DNA of 64,000 nucleotides from contig NZ_QJKM01000004.1 of assembly GCF_003425685.1 (NCBI RefSeq), positions 124,001 through 188,000 of the forward strand, read 5' to 3'. Each line of letters starts with the position of its first letter. The first letter of the stretch is position 1. The notes below the pieces were generated by a model. It had not been told where the DNA came from. It was given only the letters and a program-made list of their open reading frames with translations, and ran no database searches. Source of the DNA: Rhizobium terrae (GTDB lineage Bacteria > Pseudomonadota > Alphaproteobacteria > Rhizobiales > Rhizobiaceae). Below, piece by piece: positions 26,660 to 33,526 of the stretch. A program made the translations under genes and the position numbers.

Positions 26660-26675
26660 ATGTTCACTTGAACAT
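26660..26675. promoter_or_regulatory. 16-bp palindrome downstream of the YeiE-like gene
   Basis: ATGTTCA and TGAACAT flank a 2-bp centre. It is 14 bp past the LysR stop and ~180 bp upstream of the small secreted-protein genes, and could be an operator for them. Function unproven. Confidence 0.35.
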
Positions 26676-26688
26676 CCAATTGCGGCTC

Positions 26689-27585
26689 CTATTCGGCCCC
26701 GTCCGCCGCCTCATCCAAAAGATCGAGCATGGCCCGGAGAGCCCGGGTGACATGCCGCTCTCCATGATAAAGTGCCGAAAACTGCCGGAGCGGCATCGCG
26801 AAGTCGGCGATCTGCAGCCGGCCGGAGAAGGAATGCGACGAGGCGGCGCGGCTCGAAAGCACGGTCGCGGCAAGCCCGGCCTCGACTGCCGCCATGGCTG
26901 CTTCGTTCGAGGGCATTTCGAGCACGACCGAAAGCGATTGTGGCTCGATCCCCAGATTGGTCAACTGCGCTTCGAAAGCGGAACGCGTGCCCGATCCTTT
27001 CTCGCGCATGATCCAGTTCGTTTCCAGAAGGTCGCTGGAGAGGATCTTGCGCCCATCCGCCCACGGGTGGCGTCTGCCGACCACCAGCACCAGCCGGTCC
27101 TCGGCAACCTTGCGACGTCTGAGACCAGGCAGGAAAACATCGCCTTCGACGACCGCCATCTCGGCTGCGCCGGAAAGCACGGCTTCTGCCGCGCTTTGGG
27201 TATTGCCGACCGTCAAGCGCACGTCCACCCGCGGAAAACGCTCGTGGTAGCTCACAAGCCGCGAAGGCAGCCAGTAACTGGCAACCGTCTGGCTGGCATG
27301 CACACGCAAGATGCCGGTAGCCGAGCCGCCGAGATCGGCGAGCATGTGCTCCGCCGACAGTGCCCGCTCCAGAACGGCGCGCGCCTCCGGCACGAAAAGC
27401 CGGCCGGCCTCGGTGAGTTCGATCCGTCGTCCCACGCGGTTGAAAAGAACGACCGCATGCCGCGCCTCAAGGGCAGAAATGGCCGCACTCACCGCCGACT
27501 GGGTGAGATTCAGCGCCTCCGAAGCTCGCGTAACGTGTTCGCGGTTCGCGACTTCCAGGAAAATCCGAAGCTGTTCGAGCGTCAT
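26689..27585 (-). CDS. LysR-family regulator, YeiE-like
   Basis: 298 aa from ATG 27585 (MTLEQLRIFLEVANREHVTR), the typical family start; ATG 27597 adds four residues. Helix-turn-helix ASEALNLTQSAVSAAISALE. The effector domain is of the CysB/CbbR-like kind (ILRVHASQTVASYWLPSRLV). It is divergent from a YeiH-family exporter gene, an arrangement also seen for yeiE-yeiH in enterobacteria, so it probably controls that gene. Confidence 0.87.
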   Translation of the reverse strand: MTLEQLRIFLEVANREHVTRASEALNLTQSAVSAAISALEARHAVVLFNRVGRRIELTEAGRLFVPEARAVLERALSAEHMLADLGGSATGILRVHASQTVASYWLPSRLVSYHERFPRVDVRLTVGNTQSAAEAVLSGAAEMAVVEGDVFLPGLRRRKVAEDRLVLVVGRRHPWADGRKILSSDLLETNWIMREKGSGTRSAFEAQLTNLGIEPQSLSVVLEMPSNEAAMAAVEAGLAATVLSSRAASSHSFSGRLQIADFAMPLRQFSALYHGERHVTRALRAMLDLLDEAADGAE

Positions 27586-27697
27586 TCCACCAACCATTCG
27601 ATTTTAACGAATGATATCACAATACTTATCAATTGGATTTATCTTTCTACGAAATGAAGAATGATTTTCGAAAAGAATACGAATATTCGGAAAAATC

Positions 27698-28738
27698 ATG
27701 AAGCCGATGACTCGAACGGCAGAACACGGAACCTCCTCTTCCCCGATCCGTCTGCCAGCCATCCTGGGATTTCTTCCGGGCCTCACACTCACAGCCGCGA
27801 TTGCTCTCACCGCCTTCGCCATCCGCAACTTCACCGGCTGGATGACGTTGAGCCCCCTTATTATGTCGATCATCATCGGTATGCTGATCCGCAACACCTT
27901 GTCCGTTCCGGCCGCTGCCGAACCCGGCATCGGTCTTTCGCTGAAGCGTATCCTGCGCTTGGGCATCGTCCTCCTCGGTCTGCAGGTTACGGCGACTCAG
28001 ATCCTCTCACTCGGGGGCTCAGGGCTTGCCATGGTCGCCTTGACGCTCGTCGCGACTTTCATGGCCATTCGTATCGCCGGCCGGATGATGGGCGTCGACC
28101 GCGCATTAACCGATTTGATCGCCGCCGGCACGTCGGTCTGCGGCGCCTCCGCCGTCATTGCGGCGAATACGGTCGTGCGGGGAAAGCAGGAACACGTGGC
28201 CTATGCCGTCGCCTGCGTGACGTTGTGCGGCTCGCTCTCGATGCTCGCCTATCCGCTGCTTTCCACGCCGCTGGGCCTCGATGCCCGCGCTTACGGCCTC
28301 TGGACCGGCGCCACCATTCATGAAGTGGCGCAGGTCGTGGCGGCCTCGTTTCAGGGCGGCGACGTCGCCGGCCAGTTCGGCACAATATCCAAGCTCGCCC
28401 GCGTGGTAATGCTGGCGCCGCTGATCATGACGCTGGCGCTGGCCATGCGATCGAGCTCAGACGGCGCAGCCAGGGCTTCCGCGCCGATGCCCTGGTTCGT
28501 GCTGGGCTTTGTGGGAATGATGCTGGTCAACAGCGCTGTCGCGATTCCGCCAGACGCAAGCAAGGGACTTGCGACGCTCACCAACTTCCTTTTGTCTATG
28601 GCATTGGCGGCAATGGGGCTTCAGGCCAATATCGGCAAACTGAAAGCGGAAGGCTGGAGGCCGCTGGCCCTCGGAGCCTTCGGCTGGCTTTTCATCGCAA
28701 TATTCGGCTACGCGATGCTGAAGGTCTTCGCGCTCTGA
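27698..28738 (+). CDS. yeiH: YeiH-family putative sulfate/sulfite exporter (UPF0324)
   Basis: 346 aa with about ten membrane helices. Family markers are LSPLIMSIIIGMLIRNT, LKRILRLGIVLLGLQVTATQ, LIAAGTSVCGASAVIAANTV and ATIHEVAQVVAAS. YeiH proteins are inner membrane carriers proposed to export sulfur oxyanions. The start ATG at 27698 has no strong ribosome site; ATG 27707 is an alternative. Its neighbour is the divergent LysR regulator. Confidence 0.88.
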   Translation: MKPMTRTAEHGTSSSPIRLPAILGFLPGLTLTAAIALTAFAIRNFTGWMTLSPLIMSIIIGMLIRNTLSVPAAAEPGIGLSLKRILRLGIVLLGLQVTATQILSLGGSGLAMVALTLVATFMAIRIAGRMMGVDRALTDLIAAGTSVCGASAVIAANTVVRGKQEHVAYAVACVTLCGSLSMLAYPLLSTPLGLDARAYGLWTGATIHEVAQVVAASFQGGDVAGQFGTISKLARVVMLAPLIMTLALAMRSSSDGAARASAPMPWFVLGFVGMMLVNSAVAIPPDASKGLATLTNFLLSMALAAMGLQANIGKLKAEGWRPLALGAFGWLFIAIFGYAMLKVFAL

Positions 28739-28797
28739 AAGAGAAGAAGGACCAAATTGGGCCACGTCAGCAATGGCGGGGCCTTTTTATTGGTCGC

Positions 28798-28992
28798 TCA
28801 ACAGGGTTTCGGCCGATCCGTCTTTGTGGACTCCCGAACGGCTTCGTCGTGATACCAGCAATTGGTATCGACCACGGCCGGCGCTACATCGTAGATACCG
28901 GTCGGCAAAGTCCGGCCATTGTCCAGGCGCACCCGCTGGCGAATCGGGAACTGATAGACTTTGGCGGTTTCACGATGGATGTTGGTGGTCAT
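28798..28992 (-). CDS. gstI: Glutamine synthetase translation inhibitor GstI (DUF2735)
   Basis: 64 aa from the ATG at 28992 with AGGAG upstream; the frame opens earlier at 29040 but has no ribosome site there. MTTNIHRETAKVYQFPIRQR and DNGRTLPTGIYDVAPAVVD match the GstI/DUF2735 family. In Rhizobium leguminosarum GstI, encoded divergently from glnII as here, lowers GSII at the level of translation when nitrogen is sufficient. A GCAC-N7-GTGC dyad 53 bp upstream fits repression of gstI by NtrC under nitrogen limitation. Confidence 0.88.
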   Translation of the reverse strand: MTTNIHRETAKVYQFPIRQRVRLDNGRTLPTGIYDVAPAVVDTNCWYHDEAVRESTKTDRPKPC

Positions 28993-29044
28993 CCGATCGT
29001 CTCCTAACTTCATAAGTGCATTCAAACATACACGGCACAAATCT

Positions 29045-29059
29045 GCACATTTTTTGTGC
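29045..29059. promoter_or_regulatory. NtrC-type dyad between gstI and glnII
   Basis: GCAC-ATTTTTT-GTGC has the half-sites and 7-bp spacing of NtrC sites such as E. coli glnA. It lies in the gstI promoter area, ~275 bp upstream of the glnII -24 box, so it could repress gstI and act as an enhancer for glnII. The rest of the 444-bp gap holds a 15-bp palindrome, the sigma-54 promoter and the leader. Confidence 0.6.
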
Positions 29060-29213
29060 TTATTGCCTTATTTTACATCAATTCAGCCTGATGCGCTAGG
29101 CGCTAAATTAGCCGAACCATGACATTGCGGGATCGATTTGCTCCGAGGACCCCTCATTTGCAAAAAACGTGTGCTGACGCGCTGAAGTTCCGACAAAACC
29201 TCGCGAAAGCTTA

Positions 29214-29228
29214 AAAACCACTGGTTTT
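29214..29228. promoter_or_regulatory. 15-bp palindrome upstream of the glnII promoter
   Basis: AAAACCA-C-TGGTTTT is a perfect dyad centred ~110 bp before the -24 box, in the usual range of enhancer sites. It does not match the NtrC spacing; the binding protein is unknown. Confidence 0.35.
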
Positions 29229-29331
29229 CATGAGCCTCCGCTTATCTACGCCACTGGAAGGGCTGGCGAAAAAGGCTGCCTTCCTGTCCGTTTGCGCTTT
29301 TTCAGAAAAAAATCGGCGCGCGCATCGAAAC

Positions 29332-29346
29332 TGGCACGGGATATGC
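29332..29346 (+). promoter_or_regulatory. Sigma-54 promoter of glnII
   Basis: TGGCAC-GGGAT-ATGC fits the -24/-12 consensus TGGCAC-N5-TTGC, with the GG and GC doublets correctly spaced. Transcription should begin near 29358, giving a leader of about 80 nt. glnII of rhizobia is known to be NtrC and sigma-54 dependent. Confidence 0.8.
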
Positions 29347-29391
29347 GTTCAATCTCTCATCCCGGAGGCGCGGCGCCTGTCGTGCCGCGAC

Positions 29392-29427
29392 CTCAGGATG
29401 GCTCAACCATGAAACTCACGGCCTGAG
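29392..29427 (+). promoter_or_regulatory. glnII leader: mini-ORFs and possible SD-masking stem
   Basis: Two very short frames lie just before glnII: ATG 29398 (MAQP, stop 29412) and ATG 29409 (MKLTA, stop 29426), overlapping as ATGA. CTCAGG (29392-29397) can pair with CCTGAG (29422-29427), which abuts the GAGAG ribosome site. Either could mediate translational control, for example by GstI; this is inference. Confidence 0.35.
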
Positions 29428-29436
29428 AGATAAAAA

Positions 29437-30477
29437 ATGACCAAGTATAAGCTCGAGTATATCTGGCTCGACGGTTACACCCCCGTACCGAACCTGCGTG
29501 GCAAGACGCAGATCAAGGAATTCGAAAGCTTCCCGACACTCGAGCAGCTGCCGCTCTGGGGCTTCGATGGTTCGTCCACGATGCAGGCTGAAGGCCGCTC
29601 GTCCGATTGCGTGCTGAAGCCCGTCGCCGTTTATCCGGACCCGGCCCGCACCAACGGCGCTCTCGTCATGTGCGAAGTGATGATGCCGGATGGCGTCACG
29701 CCGCATCCGTCGAACAGCCGTGCGACCATCCTCGATGACGAGGACGCATGGTTCGGCTTCGAGCAGGAATACTTCTTCTACGAAAACGGCCGTCCGCTCG
29801 GCTTCCCGGAAACCGGCTACCCGGCTCCGCAGGGTCCGTACTACACCGGAGTCGGTTACAAGAATGTCGGCTCCGTCGCCCGCGAAATCGTCGAGGAGCA
29901 TCTCGACCTCTGCCTCGCTGCCGGCATCAACCACGAAGGCATCAACGCCGAAGTGGCCAAGGGCCAGTGGGAATTCCAGATTTTCGGCAAAGGCTCCAAG
30001 AAGGCCGCCGACCAGATCTGGATGGCGCGCTACCTGCTTCTCCGCCTCTGCGAAAAGTATGGCATCGACATCGAGTTCCACTGCAAGCCGCTCGGCGACA
30101 CCGACTGGAACGGCTCCGGCATGCACTGCAACTTCTCGACCAAGTTCATGCGCGAAGTCGGCGGTAAGGCTTATTTCGAGGCCCTGATGGCGCAGTTCGA
30201 CAAGAACCTGATGGCCCACATCGACGTCTATGGCCCGGACAATCACATGCGTCTGACCGGCAAGCACGAAACCGCCCCGTGGAACAAGTTCTCCTACGGC
30301 GTTGCCGACCGCGGCGCCTCGATCCGCGTTCCGCACTCGTTCATCAAGAACGATTACCGCGGCTACCTCGAAGATCGTCGTCCGAACTCCCAGGGCGATC
30401 CCTACCAGATCGCCTCTCAGGTTCTGAAGACGATCTCGGAAGTCCCGACTACTGGCTACTCTTCGGCAGCCGCCTGA
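29437..30477 (+). CDS. glnII: Glutamine synthetase type II (GSII)
   Basis: 346 aa, the normal length of the eukaryote-like GSII. Conserved blocks include PLWGFDGSSTMQAEG, the metal/ATP part WFGFEQEYFFY, INAEVAKGQWEFQIFG and NGSGMHCNFSTKFMR. It makes glutamine from glutamate and ammonia with ATP in the cytoplasm. In rhizobia it is the nitrogen-limitation isoenzyme. The gene is alone between its sigma-54 promoter and a strong terminator. Unlike GSI it lacks the adenylylation site. Confidence 0.96.
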   Translation: MTKYKLEYIWLDGYTPVPNLRGKTQIKEFESFPTLEQLPLWGFDGSSTMQAEGRSSDCVLKPVAVYPDPARTNGALVMCEVMMPDGVTPHPSNSRATILDDEDAWFGFEQEYFFYENGRPLGFPETGYPAPQGPYYTGVGYKNVGSVAREIVEEHLDLCLAAGINHEGINAEVAKGQWEFQIFGKGSKKAADQIWMARYLLLRLCEKYGIDIEFHCKPLGDTDWNGSGMHCNFSTKFMREVGGKAYFEALMAQFDKNLMAHIDVYGPDNHMRLTGKHETAPWNKFSYGVADRGASIRVPHSFIKNDYRGYLEDRRPNSQGDPYQIASQVLKTISEVPTTGYSSAAA

Positions 30478-30511
30478 TCGATATGCCGCCCTTTCGAGGG
30501 CCTCCCAGGAG

Positions 30512-30546
30512 AAAAACGCCGGCGAAATGCCGGCGTTTTTTGTTTG
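30512..30546 (+). terminator. Rho-independent terminator of glnII
   Basis: AAAAACGCCGGC, loop GAAAT, GCCGGCGTTTTTT: a perfect 12-bp stem with a T-run, 35 bp after the stop. Confidence 0.9.
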
Positions 30547-30577
30547 TGGGTTTCGGGAAGAGCAATGGCGGGAGCCA

Positions 30578-30752
30578 ATCCCTTCACTTGCGATTTCCAA
30601 CACTTAGCTGAAGCTAATGTGTTGAAATATCTCTCCCACAAGGGGAGAGATAACCGCGCGGCAAGCTCGGCAGCCTATCTCTCCCCTTGTAGGAGAGGTT
30701 ACAAAATCCAGATCTTAGCGAGAGCTAAGTCTTAGACTTTGTTGGTGAAGGG
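30578..30752. repeat. Dispersed palindromic repeat, copy 1
   Basis: About 175 bp, matching 59624-59800. It starts CCTTCACTTGCGATTTC and ends TTGTTGGTGAAGGG, so the ends are imperfect inverted repeats. Inside are paired TTAGCT/AGCTAA and CTCTCCC/GGGAGAG arms. No coding capacity. It resembles rhizobial intergenic mosaic elements or a MITE. Confidence 0.8.
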
Positions 30753-30770
30753 CTCGATCCGGGTGCGGCT

Positions 30771-31421
30771 TCACATCACGCCACCCCTCACCCTCAACCC
30801 CTCCATGAAAAGCCCCTCCAGGAACCGCGCCGCATCCTCGAAACGGCCCTCGCCCGCATAGTGCTGCCCCAGCACCGCACGCACCTGCACGTCGAAGTCA
30901 GCATAATGCTGGGTCGTGGACCAGATCGAGAAGATCAGGTGATAGGGATCGCATTTGGCGATCTTTCCCATACGGGCCCAGGCGCGGATCACCTCCGCCT
31001 TTTCATCGACCAGTTGCTTCAGCGGGCCCTTCAGCTCGTCCTCGATATGCGGCGCGCCCTGCAGGATCTCATTGGCGAAAAGACGGCTTTCGCGTGGAAA
31101 ATCCCGCGCCATTTCCAGCTTGCGGCGGATATAGGAACGGATTTCCGATTCGGGATTGCCGTCGGGATCGAAGGCCCGGAGCGGTTCGAGCCAGGTAAAC
31201 AGCACCCGGTCGATGAGCTGGCGGTGGATCGCTTCTTTGGTGCGGAAATAATAAAGCAGGTTCGGCTTCGACATGCCGGCCGCCTCGGCGATCTGGTCGA
31301 TGGTGGAGCCGCGAAATCCGCTTGAGGAAAACACGTCGAGCGCGGCTTCGAGGATGCGCTCCTCTTTCTCTTCTTGGATGCGCGTGCGCCTTTGTGTCTT
31401 CGCCGCCCTCGGGATGGCCAT
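30771..31421 (-). CDS. TetR-family regulator, RutR-like
   Basis: 216 aa. The N-terminal helix-turn-helix is STIDQIAEAAGMSKPNLLYY, and the body (FANEILQGAPHIEDEL, YHLIFSIWSTTQHYADFDVQ) matches the RutR/YcdC C-terminal domain. E. coli RutR is a uracil- and thymine-responsive regulator of pyrimidine catabolism. A 14/16 RutR box at 31531 lies between this gene and the divergent amidohydrolase gene, so it probably represses the pyrimidine operon until uracil or thymine binds. Start supported by GGTGGAGA upstream. Confidence 0.9.
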   Translation of the reverse strand: MAIPRAAKTQRRTRIQEEKEERILEAALDVFSSSGFRGSTIDQIAEAAGMSKPNLLYYFRTKEAIHRQLIDRVLFTWLEPLRAFDPDGNPESEIRSYIRRKLEMARDFPRESRLFANEILQGAPHIEDELKGPLKQLVDEKAEVIRAWARMGKIAKCDPYHLIFSIWSTTQHYADFDVQVRAVLGQHYAGEGRFEDAARFLEGLFMEGLRVRGGVM

Positions 31422-31530
31422 TCACGTCTCCACCCTTTTCCGCTTTGCGTCACCGCCGGCGTCTCCTCCAGAATTTCCTCTGGATTTTTCGTGATTTTCG
31501 GCTTGAGTGACAGCGCGGAAATTGTAATGT

Positions 31531-31546
31531 TTTACCAACCGGTCAA
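31531..31546. promoter_or_regulatory. RutR-type operator
   Basis: TTTACCAACCGGTCAA compared with the E. coli RutR consensus TTGACCANNTGGTCAA differs at two positions only. It is 110 bp upstream of the regulator start and 134 bp upstream of the amidohydrolase start. Confidence 0.75.
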
Positions 31547-31679
31547 ATTATCGGCAACAAGCCAATAAAGGCAATGCCGATCTTCCGTCCCTCGAAGGAA
31601 GGACGCAAGAGACCTCCTGGGAACGACAAGCATGCCGCCCGCAAAGGGCGGAACATGAAACAGGCGAGGATTTGAGAAC

Positions 31680-32933
31680 ATGGTGGCAGCACCGGGCGAG
31701 AACTTGCGCGTCAACGGCGACCGTCTCTGGGACATGCTCATGGAGATGGCGAAGATTGGCCCCGGCATTGCCGGCGGCAACAACCGCCAGACCCTGACGG
31801 ATGCCGATGGCGAAGGCCGCAACCTCTTCAAGAAATGGTGCGAAGCCGAAGGCATGACGATCGGCGTCGACAGGATGGGGACGATGTTCGCCACCCGTGC
31901 CGGCACCGATCCGGATGCGCTGCCCGTCTACATCGGTTCGCATCTCGATACCCAGCCGACCGGCGGCAAATACGATGGCGTACTCGGGGTTTTGGGCGGA
32001 CTCGAAGTCGTCCGCACCATGAACGATCTCGGCATCAGGACGAAGCATCCGATCGTCGTCACCAACTGGACCAACGAGGAAGGCGCCCGGTTCGCCCCTG
32101 CCATGCTCGCCTCCGGCGTCTTCGCCGGCGTGCATTCGATGGACTACGCCTATGCGCGCAAGGACCCGGAAGGAAAGACTTTCGGCGACGAGTTGAAGCG
32201 CATCGGCTGGGTGGGCGATGAAGAGGTCGGCGCGCGGAAAATGCACGCCTATTTCGAATATCATATCGAACAAGGGCCGATCCTTGAGGCCGAGGAAAAG
32301 CAGATTGGCGTCGTCACTCATTGTCAGGGCCTCTGGTGGTTGGAATTCACGCTGACCGGCAGAGAGGCCCATACCGGCTCCACGCCGATGAATATGCGCG
32401 TCAATGCCGGCCTCGCCATGAGCCGCATTCTGGAAATGGTGCAGGAAGTGGCTATGGCCGAGCAGCCCGGCGCCGTCGGCGGCGTCGGCCAGGTCTTTTT
32501 CTCCCCGAATTCCCGCAACGTCCTGCCGGGCAAAGTGGTCTTCACCGTAGACATCCGCACGCCCTCCCAGGAAAAGCTCGACCGCATGCGGGCGAAGATC
32601 GAGAAACAGGCGGTCGAAATCTGCGAAAAACTCGGCGTGGGCTGTTCGGTGGAAGCGGTCGGCCATTTCGACCCCGTGACCTTCGACCCGACGCTCGTCG
32701 AACGCGTCCGCAATGCCGCCGAAAAACTCGGCTACAGCCACATGAACATCATCTCCGGCGCCGGTCACGACGCCTGCTGGGCCGCCAGGGTCGCACCCTC
32801 CACCATGATCATGTGCCCCTGCGTCGGCGGGTTGTCGCACAACGAGGCCGAGGAGATTTCCAAGGAATGGGCGGCGGCGGGCGCGGACGTGCTCTTCCAC
32901 GCCGTGCTGGAGACGGCGGAGATTGTGGGGTGA
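31680..32933 (+). CDS. M20 amidohydrolase, beta-ureidopropionase type
   Basis: 417 aa. Zinc ligands of the M20/HyuC family are visible: IGSHLDTQPTGGKYDG (His, Asp), NWTNEEGARFAP (Glu-Glu), YHIEQGP (His) and CVGGLSHNEAEEI (His). The family hydrolyses N-carbamoyl amino acids. With dihydropyrimidinase two genes on, it should convert N-carbamoyl-beta-alanine to beta-alanine, CO2 and ammonia, the last step of reductive pyrimidine breakdown (the role called PydC). Its TGA overlaps the ATG of the DUF559 gene. An N-carbamoyl-L-amino acid hydrolase is the alternative. Confidence 0.88.
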   Translation: MVAAPGENLRVNGDRLWDMLMEMAKIGPGIAGGNNRQTLTDADGEGRNLFKKWCEAEGMTIGVDRMGTMFATRAGTDPDALPVYIGSHLDTQPTGGKYDGVLGVLGGLEVVRTMNDLGIRTKHPIVVTNWTNEEGARFAPAMLASGVFAGVHSMDYAYARKDPEGKTFGDELKRIGWVGDEEVGARKMHAYFEYHIEQGPILEAEEKQIGVVTHCQGLWWLEFTLTGREAHTGSTPMNMRVNAGLAMSRILEMVQEVAMAEQPGAVGGVGQVFFSPNSRNVLPGKVVFTVDIRTPSQEKLDRMRAKIEKQAVEICEKLGVGCSVEAVGHFDPVTFDPTLVERVRNAAEKLGYSHMNIISGAGHDACWAARVAPSTMIMCPCVGGLSHNEAEEISKEWAAAGADVLFHAVLETAEIVG

Positions 32934-33526
32934 TGACCGTAGCGCCCGGAGCCCCCTCATCCGACCCTTCGGGCCACCTTCTCCCCGCCGGGGAGAAGGG
33001 AAGTGCGGAGGCCACGGCATACTCCCCCTTCTCCCCTCGGGGAGAAGGTGCCCGCAGGGCGGATGAGGGGGCTCCGGGTACAGCGATCAAAATCATAAAG
33101 CAGGATATCCGCAAACACCGCTCCGGAAAAACATCCCAAGCCCGCCGACTCCGCCAAAACGAAACAGAAGAAGAATACCAACTCTGGAGCGACCTGCGCG
33201 CCCGTAGGCTGAACGGTTACAAATTCGCCCGCCAAGTCCCACTAGGCCCATACATCGTCGATTTCCTCTGTCGCAAACACGACCTCGTCGTCGAAGTAGA
33301 TGGCGCCCAACACGCCGACAACGCCTATGACCGGCTACGTACCGATTGGTTGAACACCCAAGGCTATTCCGTCGTGCGTTTCTGGAATCACGAAATCTCG
33401 CGCGAACGCCGCTCCGTCCTTGAAACGATCCTCGCCGCGCTGTCCGGTCGGCTTGAGGCAGATCCCGCATCCGGCTTCTACGCGCCGGCCTCATTCACGA
33501 AAAAGAATAAGGAACAGCAGCCATGA
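32933..33526 (+). CDS. DUF559 nuclease-like protein inside the pyrimidine operon
   Basis: 197 aa if the ATG overlapping the previous stop is used. Residues ~70-165 are a DUF559 domain, a Vsr-like endonuclease fold: LWSDLRARRLNGYKFARQV, YIVDFLCRKHDLVVEVDG with the acidic core, and YSVVRFWNHEI. Residues 5-49 are encoded by the palindromic repeat 32945-33078 and are low complexity (PSSDPSGHLLPAGEKG), so the native start may have been lost or lie after it at a non-ATG codon. The TGA overlaps the hydA ATG. No pyrimidine role is known for DUF559. Confidence 0.7.
   Translation: MTVAPGAPSSDPSGHLLPAGEKGSAEATAYSPFSPRGEGARRADEGAPGTAIKIIKQDIRKHRSGKTSQARRLRQNETEEEYQLWSDLRARRLNGYKFARQVPLGPYIVDFLCRKHDLVVEVDGAQHADNAYDRLRTDWLNTQGYSVVRFWNHEISRERRSVLETILAALSGRLEADPASGFYAPASFTKKNKEQQP
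32945..33078. repeat. 134-bp palindromic repeat inside the DUF559 frame
   Basis: The left arm CCCGGAGCCCCCTCATCCG recurs in reverse at 33060-33078, and the inner arms CACCTTCTCCCC and GGGGAGAAGGTG also pair, giving arms of ~42 bp with small mismatches. Its length (134 bp) keeps a reading frame open. Palindromes of this kind are common between genes in rhizobia, but here it is part of an open frame. Confidence 0.75.

Noticed and set aside
28741..28790. Possible terminator after yeiH (GGCC ... GGCC then T-run)
   Set aside because: The arms do not pair into a convincing stem.
29230..29412. 60-codon frame in the glnII upstream region
   Set aside because: It spans the sigma-54 promoter, and no ribosome site or domain is seen.
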